Assembly: GCA_028622995.1 (NCBI GenBank)
Contig: JAJQJQ010000040.1
Span: forward strand, 930,001-994,000
Source of the DNA: Panagrolaimus kolymaensis
Taxonomy: Eukaryota > Nematoda > Chromadorea > Rhabditida > Panagrolaimidae
Length of the DNA stretch: 64,000 bases
Direction of reading: 5' to 3'
Under the pieces are notes generated by a model. The model did not search any database and was not told where the DNA came from. It saw nothing but the letters and a program-made list of their open reading frames with translations. Every line of letters begins with the position of its first letter. The first letter of the stretch is position 1. A program made the position numbers and the translations under genes. Shown here one piece after another: positions 11,966 to 25,183 of the stretch.

Positions 11966-12996
11966 AAAATCTAATTTAATATATTTTTTATTATCAATTT
12001 TAATGGAAACAAATATCTGTAATATTTTTTTGAGAAATAAAGTATTTTACAAAAAAGTAAAGTAAAGTAATTACAAATGCATCGATTTTCTTTTAATACA
12101 AAAAGACGCTAAAATTTTGTATTTTTATAAAGATTGTATGGTATTATTATAAAATCATAAAGTGTCAAATGTCGTTTGTTTCTTAGCTTTCTTGTTAAAA
12201 CGATAAGCTTTGATTAAGTCACGTCATATTTATTAACATGCATCATCAATCAATCAGATTGTAAGCTGGATGGAAGGAAGTATGTACACAGTCGTGATTA
12301 AATTTTAAGGAACATTCAATAAGACACTACAACTAAATAAACTTGAAAAAAATAATAAACATTATTATTGTGGGTCGTTCATGGTTATGATAATTATTGC
12401 ACAAGCAATAAAAACCCTTATTCAAAATGTTTTCTCCATTTTTTCAGGTCACTTCTTCTTCGAATTATTAAACAAATTCTTCATGTATGAGAATAAGTCA
12501 TTGATTTTTCTTATTCACTGATTCAATACACATTTTTTTATAATAAAAATCATCTCTTGTTTTTCACCTCTGCTACTACCATCCATTATTTTTGCGACAA
12601 CCATTGCAAAGTTTATTTATCACTTCCATTTCTTTCATAATGCACGCATGCCATCACATATCTCATTCGTTACAACCATTTTTTTGATTACTATTAAACA
12701 AACAATAAGAATGACTTTTTTAAGGGTCAAATAAAAACTTTTGGCATGATTCTCATTTATTAAAAAACCTTAGGCGATAAACGTGCGTTAAGGAGGTCAT
12801 GAGTTTATGAGATACAAGCCTTAAGCCTTAACAGTTTCTATGGCAAAAAGAATAATATCAAAACTTAAAGGTTCACAAACAAAACAAAGTAATAACCATG
12901 GAAGAATAAAAATCATTTTAAACTTTTTGAAAATTGGAAGTTGTAGAATTGAGTTCGATTGCTTTAGGATTTGTTAAAAAATATATATATTTGATA
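11966..12996. promoter_or_regulatory. intergenic, upstream of the homeobox gene
   Basis: About one kilobase without a supportable exon, 3' of RSPH3 and 5' of the homeobox gene. It probably contains the homeobox promoter. It has many short A/T runs and no repeat that I can see. Confidence 0.4.
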
Positions 12997-13701
12997 ATGA
13001 ATATTGAAAATATTTTATCAAAAGATTTTTCATCATCTCCGTCTGCTGCAATGCAGCAAAATTGTGAACAAATATGGAAGCAATTTGCTAATTTTTTATT
13101 TCAACAACCACCGCTTGTAAATAATAATAAGCCACTTGCTTCAGTTTCGCCTCCTCCTGCAAACTCTTACAATCCTTTGCTTCAATGCAACATGTATTTT
13201 CCATTTATTCCTGGCTTGCCCGTAAGATTTTCCATCGTGGGAATCCATAAAAAATACCGTTAATTTTAGTTTCCATCACCTCCATCAATGTGTCATCAAA
13301 CAACACCTGCAATTCCGTCATCTCAATATTCAATTGAAAGCATTCTTTCAGCTCCTCAAATACTTGCTGCACAAATTACTCATCCTTTTGATGCTAGCCT
13401 TTTGGGTTTATTCCCTTCAAACTTTGATGAAAACTTTCAACGTCGGCAACCTCCTCCACTTCGAGCTCATGTGACTCGAGAATCATCAAAACCGTTGCGG
13501 GAATGGATGACTCAACACATTCATGATCCATATCCAAATAACCAAGAGATTCAAAAGCTTGCTGATATCACGGGATTTTCTCACAAACAAGTTCGTGATT
13601 GGTTTACAAATAATCGTCGTCGATACGAGCAAAAGCATTCCAATAAACCTTTGCCTTGGAAAAAACGCGAATCACCCAAAGCTTCTCCAATGTCATACTA
13701 A
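12997..13701 (+). CDS. TALE-like homeodomain transcription factor with eh1 motif
   Basis: Two exons (about 12997-13221 and 13270-13701), about 218 residues. The homeodomain sits near the C-terminus: PLREWMTQHIHDPYPNNQEI is helix 1 with the three-residue TALE loop (PYP), then KLADITGFSHKQVRDWF and TNNRRRYEQK. The recognition helix keeps W48, F49, N51 and R53, but residue 50 is Thr and 52 is Asn where TALE proteins usually have Ile and Ala. A YSIESILS motif about 80 residues before the homeodomain fits the Groucho-binding eh1 consensus. I see no Meis, PBC or Irx-specific domain, so the subclass is open. An upstream in-frame codon exists but ATG 12997 is the first ATG in frame near the start. 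Confidence 0.78.
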
Positions 13702-13810
13702 ATTACTGTATCACAAAGTTTCTGTTGTTTTTTTTTTATTTGCCAAAAATTATCAAAGAATAAAATGTTTTTATTAACTTTTGTAAATAATTTGAAATGA
13801 AAGAAATAAT

Positions 13811-15594
13811 TTAGTTTTTATTATCAGGATGATTGGTGCCAGGAAGGTGATTTTGGACGATAGTTGAATCTTTTACTCCCATTGACAATCTTGTGTTAAC
13901 ATCAAAATGCTCTCTATCAATTGTAGGATATATTGAAACATTTTTCTTACTTCCACCACCACTTTCGGCTTTGGTACTTTTTGATGATCGAAGTTCATAA
14001 TCAACCTGAAATTATTACACTGGTTTTTATTGAAAATAATAGATTAATTTGAAAATAAACTTACAAATTTTTCATAAGTCAATGCAGCATTTTTACGAGC
14101 TCTTTCATCAGAATAAATATCATTTGATCTTGCAAGAAGTTCAGATAAAGGTAACCAAGGATCATGAACAATATTAGATGGCTCTCGATCTTCTACTTTT
14201 AATTCAGATATCATTCGATTCACTTCTTCTCGATCAAGAATAACACCGCGCTAAAAAAACTTTTTTTTGTTATATATACAAATGAATAAGCATAAGTTTT
14301 ACCAAAGACCCTTGATCTTTTAATTCAGGTGGTTCAAGTAAAGGAAGTTCTTCAAATTTCTTTCCATTTGATGTTTGCCCAATCGAAGGTGAAGCATTAG
14401 GTTGTTCTAAAATGATATCATTTTCAAGTGAAGAAGGATCTTTAACATTTTTTTCTTTCTTTTCATGTTTTCTATTTGATTGTTTCTTTTTATTTTGAAT
14501 ATTTTTGTGATGTTGTTGCTGAACAGGTTTTTCACCACCTTCTTTCACAGTTGGAGATTCAGTTACGGTAGGTTCAAGAAGCATAGATCGTTGTTGTTCT
14601 GACGTTGATTTGGTTGTTCTTATATGTTTAACATTCTTTTGACGAACATGAGGTGTTGATTCAGTTGCAGCATGTCTTAATACTTTTGGGAAAATATCAT
14701 CACTTAAACGAAGGCGGCGAACTGGTTTTTTGCCATCCTAAAAAAAGCTGTTGAGAAAATTTAAAATCAAAAAGTTCAAATTCATACCTTTACTTTTCCT
14801 TTTTTGACTTTAGCTTCTTTATTCGCTGCATCGCCAATTGAAGCTCCTGTAGGTTCTTTAACATTTTCTGGACTTTTAGCACGTCTGAAAATATTTTTAA
14901 ATTTTTTCTTTGTTGAATTATCACTCGAAGATGGAGCTTTTGAATCAGGTGCGGCCGATGATGGTAATTTAGGCGTTGACGGTGATGGATCAATAAGATT
15001 TTCCTTTGACTTCTTCTTTTTTAGCTTTTTCGATTTTCCAGTGAGATCTTCGTCTTTGCTTCTATTTTGAGATGGTTTTTGTTTGAGTTTAGGTACTTCA
15101 TCATTTGAATTTTCACCAGGCTCTTTGAGATTTTCTGGATTTTTAGTTCGTTTAAAAATATTTGGGAATTTTTTCTTTGTTGAATTATCACTCGATGGAG
15201 GAGCTTTGGAATCTGGTAGAGCAGGAGATGGAGCTTGAGGTTTTGATGGAGATGGAGCAATAACATTTTCTCTTGATTTCTTCTTTCTAAACTTTTTCGA
15301 TTTTCCTGTTAGATCTTCGTCTCTGCTTCTATTCTGAGATGGTTTTTGTTTGAGTTTAGGTTCTTCTACAGTTGAATTCTCACGAAGTTCATGATTGCTT
15401 TTTTGTTGCACTGGTGGTTCTAAAAAGTTTAACTTTAACCATATCATATTACTTTGAAGAAGAAAAAAGAAAAGAAAATATAACTAACCAGTTATTGGTG
15501 GATTTTGTTGAGCTTCAGATTTTTGTTGAGTTTTATTTTGTTGTTCTTCATGTTTCTGACCAAATAATCCAAATACTCGCGTAAAAAATGACAT
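13811..15594 (-). CDS. lysine-rich low-complexity protein with internal duplication
   Basis: Start chosen at ATG 15594 (MSFFTRVFGLFGQKHEEQQ); the stop is at 13811-13813 after several gt-ag introns. The middle holds two near-identical blocks of about 89 codons (genomic period 267 bases). Each has PKLKQKPSQNRS, a basic SKKxxKKKSxEN, SDNSTKKKF and NIFxRxKxPENxKEP. The C-terminal part is less biased and looks folded (DREEVNRMISELKVED, IVHDPWLPLSELLARS, ALTYEKFVDYELRSS). I do not recognise the family. The basic bias suggests nucleic-acid, membrane or cytoskeletal binding; this is inference only. Confidence 0.7.
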
Positions 15595-16088
15595 TCCTCC
15601 AAAATTGTGAAAGATGAAAAGATGAAGAAAACTTTTTTGACAAAGGAAAATGAAAGCCATAGGAAAAAATAAAATAAAATCGAAAATTTGCATTTCTTAA
15701 AGTGTAATCTTTGATCAAAATAGTTAGAATTAATATGCAACACAGGGATTAAAATATGCGAAAAGCAGTACCTGTATTCGCCATGCAACGAAGTCAAGAT
15801 AATTTGATTTAACATACATACAGTGTTTACTTCTTTTTTTACAGAGCTCTTTTAGATAGTCAAACGCTTAATTGATGAGAATCCACGATAATTGTCATTA
15901 ACTTACCATACAAAATCACGGATTAGCTATAAAAGGAAGGTTAAAACAAGGAAATTCATTACAAATTAAATTATACAAAAATTTTATTGGCATAAAACAT
16001 AACAAAACATCATACACATAAGTATAAAAACAAAGTAGAAGAAAAGTATTAAAGCGATGAAGGTACTTTGAGATTGATGATGAATCCA
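15595..16088. other. intergenic between two minus-strand genes
   Basis: 494 bases between the unrecognised gene ending at 16089 and the lysine-rich gene starting at 15594. It is AT-rich and I see no exon or repeat. Confidence 0.4.
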
Positions 16089-17333
16089 TTATTTCTTTTT
16101 TGGGTTGCAGGATGGGCAAAATTCAATGATGTTGGTGCGAACTCTTTTATATTCTTCTTTTGATTGTCCTTGCAATTTTAAAGTCTTCACAAATTCTTCA
16201 TAAGCTTCGAGCTTTTCATAAGCTTTCTTCTCCATTTCTTCGAGGGTTTTGAATCTGAAATAAACACAAAAATTTAATAAAGATAAAAGAAAATTTTCTT
16301 ACTCAGTGTTTGTAATAGCATGTTTGGCACGGACAAGAACATCAGTTATTCTATGAGGAATATCGTGAAGTTGATCAAAGAAGTGGATAACCCATGTACT
16401 AATATCAGCCTAAAGTTGCTTAAGGTCAAAAATAAACATTAAAAAATGGCTTACAAAATGATTAGTAGGATTATCCAGAGCCGGTAAGTCATTCGGAGTA
16501 ATATTTCTTTTATCCATTTCCCAATCCACTAAAATATGTGCATTGTAACAAAAGATCTTCAAAATACAGTTAAAAGAGAACTTACAAACTTCGATACTGT
16601 TCTTCATGACCAGGAGAGTGGGACCAAGCTTGGGATTATTTTTCATTTCCAAATAGCCTTTTAATTCCTTCAAAAACAGGATTTCCAAGTGTCGCATTTC
16701 TACCACGAAATGTCCAATTTGACATCTGAAAAATAAAATCTTAACTGCAAGTTATTTGATTAAAAAAAACTTACGCTTCTGTACGCAAAGGTGGACGAAT
16801 AATACCCTAAAAAGAACGATGCATAAAAAAATCGTTAAAAGATATTCTTACAGCATTGAAATTTAGATGTCTCACATTATCCTTGAACATAGTCATAAGA
16901 TATCTAAAATAATAAAAAATTTCACATAAATAAGAGAATACTTTTAAACTAACGGAAAAGCGTCTTCATTGTCCAGAGTATAATGTTCAATATTGCGAGC
17001 GATTGATCTAGTTCTGCTACGTCCACTTCGGCTATTCTTTGGTTCTTTTTCAACACGATTTTTTGGTGTATATGAAGGCTAAAAGAAAAAATGTTTTATC
17101 ACTTGTTTAAAAATAAGAAAACAATCTCACGTAATAAGATTTGACTAAACTGCGTGTTCTAGTAGATCTGCGAGGATTGTTCTAAAAACGGCAAAAAAAA
17201 TTGAAAAATATTGGAAATACAAAGCAAAATTAAACAATCTCTTGATGTTTAATTGATTAGCTTAACTACGAAAATATGAGATATTAAAACTTACAGGTCC
17301 ATATGTACCATCATTGCCAGGTTCTCGAGACAT
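16089..17333 (-). CDS. uncharacterised helical protein
   Basis: Start ATG 17333 (MSREPGNDGTYGP, exon 17295-17333), stop 16089-16091, with six or seven short introns between. The N-terminus is basic and Arg/Ser-rich (NNPRRSTRTRSLVKSYY, NSRSGRSRTRSIARN). The rest is predicted helical (VVEMRHLEILFLKELKGYLE, VIHFFDQLHDIPHRI, EMEKKAYEKLEAYEEFVKT) and it ends CPSCNPKKK. I cannot place it in a family. The small exons, intact frame and consistent splicing argue for a real gene. The RS-rich start suggests a nuclear protein, which is inference. Confidence 0.65.
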
Positions 17334-18603
17334 ATTAACGATGAAAAGTAATAAAAGATCAAAAAAGAAGTAAGCAGCGTGGTAACAAGAATGTGCACTA
17401 TAAAAATTTCAGAGATTAACATGGAAAAAATAAAATGCGTGGTGTATACAAATAACTTCGCGGGAAATGAAGCTTTAAATGCTATTATTAATGTTAGGTA
17501 ATAGATAGAATATCGCGTACGTTAGAAAGCTTTAAGATATGGACAAACTTTAATTAAATATTCAAGGCCAGTCATCATCCCAAACTAATTCATAGCAAAA
17601 ATTGTAAAAATGAACTTTCCTTAGTTCAAACTTTATGTAACAAAATTTCTGATCAGTGGTACTGTTAATTCCGTGCGAGAACCATTGATTTTTCAAAATG
17701 TTTGAACCAAAAAAATCTTTCATTCACGCGCTTTCATTAAATCCCAATTTTATATGTATCAACCGGAATTTGACCATACTACATATCTGAATTTTTGTTA
17801 GCAAAAAGATCAACGTGGACTGTAAAGAAAATAAAGATATTAGAAAAAAATGTTTATAAAAAACTATAAAATGTATGGAGAAGTAAAAAAAGGTTTTTGC
17901 GTTCTGACAAAAAATCAACGCCTCCGATTTGGTGCAACAAGCTGAATGATAATTTGTACAGAGCAGGTTGAAATTCAAGGAATACATCGAGAGAGGTATG
18001 TCAAATAAACTAAATTAGAGGTTCCTGTATAAAAACGTGTTGAATAAAATAATAAAAAGGATAACATTTTTTAAACCTAAAAACATGAGAACGCAAAATT
18101 AATGAAACCATATTTTCAAAAACAAAGCATTTACATTTCAAATAGAATTAACAAAATTGTTTGATTGATGATACACTTAAAGATAACCTTCTTTTGAATG
18201 ACAGTAAATTCTTCAAATTTTGTTGATTTGTTTAACATTAAATGATTTAATGTTTGTTTGTGGAATAAGTTTGTTAGAAGGTTATATTTTGCTTCTTCTT
18301 TTTTTTCTTTATCCAACAGATGGGATGTGATGTTCATGGTTTAATATATTATGCCCACCATTTTTTAAATAACTATTGAATCTCAATTTTCAAAGATCGT
18401 TTGTCAAATAATTAGATTGCAATCAAAAGAGAAAAAATGAATGACGACCGATCAATGACATCAGGTTTTTATTTCACGCTTGTGTGATCGATTTTAAACA
18501 CGGTTGTGGTTGCGCACGATTGAATGATAAAAACATGGAATAAAAAGTATACTACTTGGTAATAATTAAAATTTATAAACGATTTTAACCTAAGCTTTTG
18601 AAA
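17334..18603. promoter_or_regulatory. divergent intergenic region before the ankyrin-SAM gene
   Basis: About 1.27 kb between divergently transcribed genes. It holds several open frames under 90 codons with AT-driven composition and no family resemblance; nothing supportable as a gene. Confidence 0.4.
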
Positions 18604-21344
18604 ATGAGTGCGAGTAAAGGACCTGATTGGTATAATGAAACGGATATTGATAAAATGCATATGTTAGCTGCTTGTGCTGAAGGAAATATTGATCAAATAA
18701 AAGAATTTATCGAACGCGGAGTTCTCGTTGATGAATTTGACGATGACCTTATAACGCCTTTACAAATTGCGGCTGCGAGAGGACACACCAAACTTGTAAG
18801 TTTTATAAATCCCCAGACCATAAAAGTTTTTATCGTTTATTATAGTTTTTTGAATAAATTTCATATACCTTTTCTTATAATGATTTTTTTGCTATTTTAA
18901 TTTCGACTATAAGCATTGTATACGGCAAATTTATTAATAATGTAATATTTGCAATATGTTTACTTTTTCTAAGCATTTTTAGACGGAATATTTGCTGAGC
19001 TTAGATCCAGAATTGGAATCTTGTAATGTTGTTGGATATACGCCATTGTTACATGCATGTCGAGAAGGCCATATTGAAGTGGTAAAACTTTTAATTCAAC
19101 GAGGAGCAAAGTTGGATGTAACAACCTTTATGGGAGCTTCTCCATTAACCCTTGCTTGCGCAGGAGGTCATTTTGAACTGGTTAAATATTTAATTACATT
19201 TAAAGATGTCGTAGAAATTAATCCCAAAAATCAAGAAGATGTTGCTCCTTCACCATTGATGGCTGCTGCATTCAAAAATCAGCCCGTTATAAGCTCATGT
19301 CTCGTAAGTAGAGGAGCTCGGATGGATTATGTAATGCAAAAATATTCTCTCGATATCATTTCATGCGTTGTTATGTGTAGTTCATCAACCATGTTTTCAA
19401 CCCTCTTGGATCTTGGAGCTAAAATTGATGGAATTCGAAATTATAAAAATACAAACATTGATGATTTAGTTAATATTTGTCAAAGGCATGACATTTGGAG
19501 AGTTTTAAATGATCATAAAAGGCAATATAAACGATGTAAGATGGTTTTAGATTTTGAAATTTAATAAAATATTTAAAAAATTATAGTAACACATAAATCA
19601 GCTGATATTCGTCAAGTGATTCTTGATGGCCAAATAATGGAATTGGTTGACCTTCTTAGACACCCAGAAAAATGGACAAAATTAGAAAATGGTGAAACAC
19701 CTTTAATGTATGCAGTTATTTTTGGACAAATTGATGCTGTACGAGCAATAATTGATGCCAAAGTTGATTTAAATGCTCAAGAATCAAAATTAGGATTAAC
19801 AGCTTTAATGATTGCAGCCATTTTGGGGTTTATTATCTTCGATTAAAGCTTCTTTTAACAAAAATAATTATAGTGATAACGAAATGATAATAACTCTGTT
19901 GCATGCTGGAGCAAAAACTTCAATCCAATGTGAATTTCGTTGGACCGCAATTGAATTCGCATATTGTGCAAGTAAGAAAATTTACACAAGCTTTGATTAG
20001 AACAAATGATTTCTTTTAAGCCGGTATGAATCCCAAAGTTATAGCATTAATGCATCGTCGACAAGCAAATTTGCCTCTTACAAATCGAAAAACTGTTGAA
20101 CTTACTTCTTTAGCACCTTCATTAAATCGTTCGGGTCGGGTAAGAAAGAAGCTTTAATATTAAAAGTTTTTTTTGATACATCACATTTTTTTAGTATACC
20201 TTTTCGAAGGTTCTTCAAAAAATAGGCCTTACTGAAACCGAGCATTTACCAAATAGTACACCACGAGAGGAATTACTTAGCGGTTTTGAAGTTGGAAATA
20301 TTAATTTTGCATCTTTCAATGAAAGATTCCTTATGGCTGATGATATTCTTAATGGAGATAAACGTAGAAAAAAATTTAGAAATTTATCAAATGATGATTA
20401 TATGAGAATGGTAAGAAATGTTGCAGCAAGTTGGAATCGAAATGGATTCTTGCTTAAACCCTTGCCTGTCGGAATTCCTTTCACTGGTGATTATGATAAA
20501 ATTATAAACAATATGATTGACAAAGTATCAGATGAAGAACGCGATTTTGATGGAAATTATTCAACATCGCAAAAAAATTGTGCCATTATGGTATCAATAA
20601 AAAAATTATTTAAACCTCCCTCACAATCGATTTTTTTAGATTGGACAAGCACCATCAACTAAAGCTTCATCCAATTCCCTTTCAAGTGCTTATTCGGATT
20701 CGAGTATGTGTTTTAATTTTAAATGCATGTAAAAGTTTTAAAATAAGTTTATAGGTTTCCTTCGTAAATCGGCAGCTTCATCACATTTGCAAAGGCATGT
20801 GAAGCCAGAAATATTGTCATCCTCAGCTTCTGGAGTTGTCATTTCACCATATGAAGCACCGCCATCTCCATCCGCTCATTCACTCAAAGAAGCGGGAGAA
20901 AAGCGGAATTCGGCAAAACTTTCAGTTTTACATTCTCATCTTAGATCAATGTCTTCCCAATCTTATCAATATTTAAATGAATCAACTTCATCACCAAGAA
21001 TTTCACCAAAAAGAAAATTGCAAAAATGCGGGTTGAATTTATCTTTTGGTGAGTATCGTTTTTGGTTTCATTTTTTATGACATAAAATGAAACTTTATCA
21101 TAATGGAATTTTTTCAATAAAAAAAATTCCAGATTTCATTCAACAAAAATTAAAGTTAATCGGTCTAAATCATTATGCACCTGTTTTTCGCGAGCAAGAA
21201 GTTGACGCTGCAACATTTTTAAAATTAAATGAATCTGATATCCGCGAAATTGTTAATACCGTATCTTCCAACGAAGCAGACATTGTGGCAATAGTTGATT
21301 TAATTGCAGAATTACGACAAAGTTATTCATCAAAATTAAATTAA
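18604..21344 (+). CDS. ankyrin-repeat and SAM-domain protein (ANKS3/ANKS6 class)
   Basis: The first ATG in frame is 18604 (MSASKGPDWYNETDIDKMH). At least six ankyrin repeats are readable, among them DEFDDDLITPLQIAAARGH, NVVGYTPLLHACREGHIE, TTFMGASPLTLACAGGHFE, NGETPLMYAVIFGQ and KLGLTALMIAAILG. A polar Ser-rich linker follows, then a C-terminal SAM domain (FIQQKLKLIGLNHYAPVFRE, FLKLNESDIREI). The ankyrin-linker-SAM order fits the ANKS3/ANKS6 proteins, which bind Bicaudal-C and work at the cilium base in vertebrates. Intron 1 (18796-18982) is longer than usual. Which paralogue it is cannot be decided here. Confidence 0.82.
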
Positions 21345-21414
21345 GTTGTAAAAAACAAATAAAGATTTATTACCCGAAAAATTTACAATAAATAAACAAG
21401 AGATTCACAAGTAA

Positions 21415-22952
21415 TCACCGATGAGTTCCATTTGAAATTCCATTGGAATGCGAGGAGCCATTGGTACGAGTATCTTGGGTATGAAGTTCAGAGCAACCAG
21501 AACAGATCATAGATTGATGATTAGATGCATCACATTCTTCACAGAAAGATTCTTGACAAAATCGACATTCATACACTTTTTCATCAGTTGTAATATCAGC
21601 GTTACATGAAAAACATTTGCTAAAAAAAATTTAGTAAGAGGCGAAAGAAAATTATAAGAAGTAAAACCAACATAGCCTTTTCCACTTGTTTTTCAGTATA
21701 TACTGGTAGAGGCATAATATGCATTTGAGCTTTAGCAATTTGAGTGGCAGAAACAAGTCTAAGGCCACAATTTGGACAATCCATAGGAAGAGAACAAATT
21801 CGAGTTTTACAATTGATACAAAGAAATCCAAATGGTTTAATCAGCGTATCCATATTATACATAGAAGAATCGGATGGCTTGAAATCTTTGAAATCGTCTT
21901 TGTGACTGAAAAAAAGGTTTGAAAATTTGGTTATGCATAAAAAAATAAGAGTAATTACCATGCACAAAACAAAACATCTTTGATTTTCTGTTTCTTTGGA
22001 AACCCCATTTTATAAAAGGTTTCAACATTTGTATGTTTTGCAAAGAGATGACCTTTGGGTGGAAGAATAAAATCAGATAAAACAACCTCAAAATGAACAT
22101 CATTGAGAACGACGGCATGTCCACCACGGGTTTTGGCGCAGAATTTACGCAAAACATATAATTCACAAGCAAGATGGATACCATGAACAATAATTTGATT
22201 CCTTTTAAAGTTCTAAAATAAAATTAATTGAAAAGAGCAAAACAAACAAAAAAGAGAACAGTCTTACTTCCATAGTAGTAAAGATATTGCTAAAATCAAC
22301 ACTCGTCATTGCACCCATTATAACGATGACTTCTCGATGAGCATGCATTGGAAGGCCTTGTAAGTTATGATAAGCACGAAGAACGCCATTTTGAAGTGAA
22401 AAATCTCCTTTACATTCAAATACATTCAGAGTGTCTAAGCCTTCTTCCAATTCTTTTACACTTGCTGTTAAATTAGTAACTATTATACTCGTTTTATCTT
22501 GAACAGCAATGAGCCCAAGTTGAGATAAAGGATTTTCACGAAAATAATTATGGATAAATTTCTTTAAAACCTTTTGAGTACATCGAAGTCTATCAGGTGC
22601 AAGAGATTTATCAGTCATTGCAGCGCTATTATCAATAACAATGTAAAGATATCGAAGCTGAAAACAAAAATAAAATATAAACTATTAACAAATGCAATAA
22701 ACTTACTGCTCCAATTCTTCGTTTAATAGGTCTTTCTGTTTCTCTTCGTTTCTTTTTTGCTTCTAAAACAAGCTTAGCAATAGCAGCCTCAACTGAACCA
22801 GCTTCATCTTCAGCAAATGCTTCACGAATATTAAGCCCTAAAACTTTTTTGTTTTGTGAGTGTTATTAACGTACAAAGAACAAACCTTCAGCGTATGAGC
22901 TTTCCCATTTGTATCCTATTTCTTCAGGTTCATCAACATCCATGGAATTCAT
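21415..22952 (-). CDS. GTF2H2: TFIIH core subunit p44 (GTF2H2 / SSL1)
   Basis: Start ATG 22952 (MNSMDVDEPEEIGYKWESSY), stop 21415-21417. The vWA domain opens RYLYIVIDNSAAMTDKSLAP and continues ENPLSQLGLIAVQDK, KGDFSLQNGVLRAYHNLQ and REVIVIMGAMTSVD. Then come HAVVLNDVHFEVVLSDFI and a C-terminal zinc region with CINCKTRICSLPMDCPNC and CFSCNAD, CRFCQESFCEECD and CSGC, the expected C4 plus RING-like set. p44 activates the XPD helicase in TFIIH for transcription initiation and nucleotide excision repair. It is co-resident in this window with ERCC1, another excision-repair factor. The final residues are Ser/Asn-rich and probably disordered. Confidence 0.95.
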
Positions 22953-23220
22953 TATTTTTTACGTTGAATTTCAATTTCATAAAATAAAAATTACTTCAAT
23001 CTTTTTTGTTTGAATTTTTTTATTTCATAGCTTTTTTACCATTCATAACAAAATGCCAAAAAAATGGCGAAATAATGTTGACATTCAAAAAAAAAACAAT
23101 AATAAATAAACATAGGTGATGAATTGAAATCAGCTGAGAGAATTAATTATGGGAATATTTCTTTATTGTTGAATTTATTATCATTGGTTTTATTTTTAGA
23201 GTTTATTATATACACATAAG
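22953..23220. promoter_or_regulatory. short divergent promoter, GTF2H2 / SERAC1
   Basis: Only 268 bases separate the two start codons, so the two genes probably share a bidirectional promoter. A ttttag lies about 20 bases before the SERAC1 ATG and could be a spliced-leader acceptor. Confidence 0.4.
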
Positions 23221-25183
23221 ATGAATCGAATATTACTACGACGTTTGATTGTTCCAACTGGAGCTGTAGCAGGGTAATTTTTTTTTTCTTTACAGTTTTA
23301 CTTTTATTTTATCAAGTTTTAGACTTTCTTTTATGTTCGCTCGACATGATAAATTTAATGATACTGTTTCAACAAAATATTGGATGAAGCATCTCTCTGA
23401 CGCATTTGAAACAATTAGAGATGGTCAACAAGCAAATTATCGACTTTTAAAACAACTGGAAGAATCTTATTATTCTGGTTAGTAGCTTGATATGCAAATG
23501 AGATTACCGTAATTTAATATTTTTTTAGGTCAGCTGAAGCCTCCGGAAAAGGAAGAAGACGTGGATGCAAGCATCTGGTGCCTTTTAGCTCTCTTTAAAA
23601 GTCCTTTAAGCAGTTTACATAGAATAACAACCCATCAAGAAAAATTTGACGATGAAGATTTCGATGCACTTTTACAACGAGTTGGTTTTTTTAGTTCTAT
23701 TTTTTTTTTAATGCAATCAAACTTTTAGCTAAAACTGGATAAAATTTGGTCAACTGCTTTAAATTGGTATTCTGTTAATCTATGTAGTGAAGGTGATGCA
23801 TTTAAATTTCTTTCTTATTCTAAACATTTAAATTTTTAGGTGATCTTGGTTGCGAAGATACTGCTCATGATGCTTTCAAACAAAAACCATCAAAGGTTCA
23901 AAGGCTTATCGCTCTAATGCAAGTATTACTATACCGTACTGAATTCGATAATTGTCAAAAATTAGTCAAACAAGGCGTATTACAAGCTTTACTAAATATT
24001 TTTCGACAGTTTCATGAATCGCAAAAAGAACTTTCAAAAATTGTTTTGAAGGTTATTGCAAATATTGCTTCTGAAGGGAAATTTTGTGCCGATGCTATTG
24101 TTGATTCTGGTATTATTATTTCTTTATTTTCATTTAATTGTTATTATTTTTTAGAATGGTATCCATTATTAGCTCAACTTATAAAAGAACCGTGTCACCA
24201 AGAAGAAGAAATTCTCGTTCATAAAATTTTCGTCAACCTTTTATATTCATATGGTTATGAATCTCATAAACTTCCGCCATCAATTTACGAACTTCATAGA
24301 CCGCCGCCAGGAGTAACACCTGTGATCGATATTGTATTTGTTCATGGGCTTCGAGGCTCTGCTTTTCGAACTTGGAGGCAAAGAGATCAAAAGAATGTAA
24401 AGACAACACAATTTTGGCCAAGAGTAAAAGCTTCTTTTTTATATTATCTTTAATATTTACCATTTTAGGAATGGCTTCATAAAGACATTAATTCTCCCGT
24501 TCGAATGTTAGCTCTCGATTACACTTCTCGATTATTACAATTTGGTCAAGTCATGGAAACGGTAACGGATCGATCTCGAAAATTTCAACAAAGTTTTAAA
24601 TATGCTGGTATTGGTGAACGCCCTGTGATTTTTATTTGTCATTCTATGGGTGGATTATTGGTATGCAATTATTCAATGAAAACGATAATTTAGTATCATC
24701 TTTTTTAGATTAAAAATATGTTACTTGAAAATGATAATCTTCGTGAAAAAACTATTGGAATTTTATTTTTTGCAACTCCCCATAAAGGAAGTCCATTGGC
24801 TACAGCATATTCGTACAATCTTTTGAGACCAACAGAAGATTTGAAGCTGCTTCGAGAAGAAAATGAAATTAATCGAAAAGTTTGTTTTTTTTGGTCTTCT
24901 AAGTTATTATTCGATAATAAATTTTCAGCTTCATAAAGATTTTCTGGATATCGTTGATTCAATTCCAATTATCGTAACTGTTATCGAACAAAAGGGAACT
25001 CCTGTATTTGGAAAACTTCGAACTTTTGTCACTCCTGATTCAGGCTGTCTTGGTCGAGGTGTAACTTATCATGTGAATGATCACCATCATAATGTATGCA
25101 AACCAACTGATCGCAATGCTCCAAACTATTCTATTGTCATCAATTTTGTCAAAGATGCTTTACACAAAATAGGTCAAATTTAG
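23221..25183 (+). CDS. SERAC1: SERAC1-type lipase-like protein
   Basis: Eight or nine exons. The N-terminus ([20 protein letters not shown]) is Arg-rich then hydrophobic, consistent with a mitochondrial or ER-membrane anchor. An armadillo-like helical region follows ([34 protein letters not shown]). The alpha/beta-hydrolase part starts [15 protein letters not shown] and has the nucleophile elbow [19 protein letters not shown] and a late DHHHNVCKP carrying the likely catalytic His. SERAC1 acts at mitochondria-ER contacts in phosphatidylglycerol remodelling, and the Ser-His machinery appears intact. I know no reason in the neighbours for co-regulation. Confidence 0.92.
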
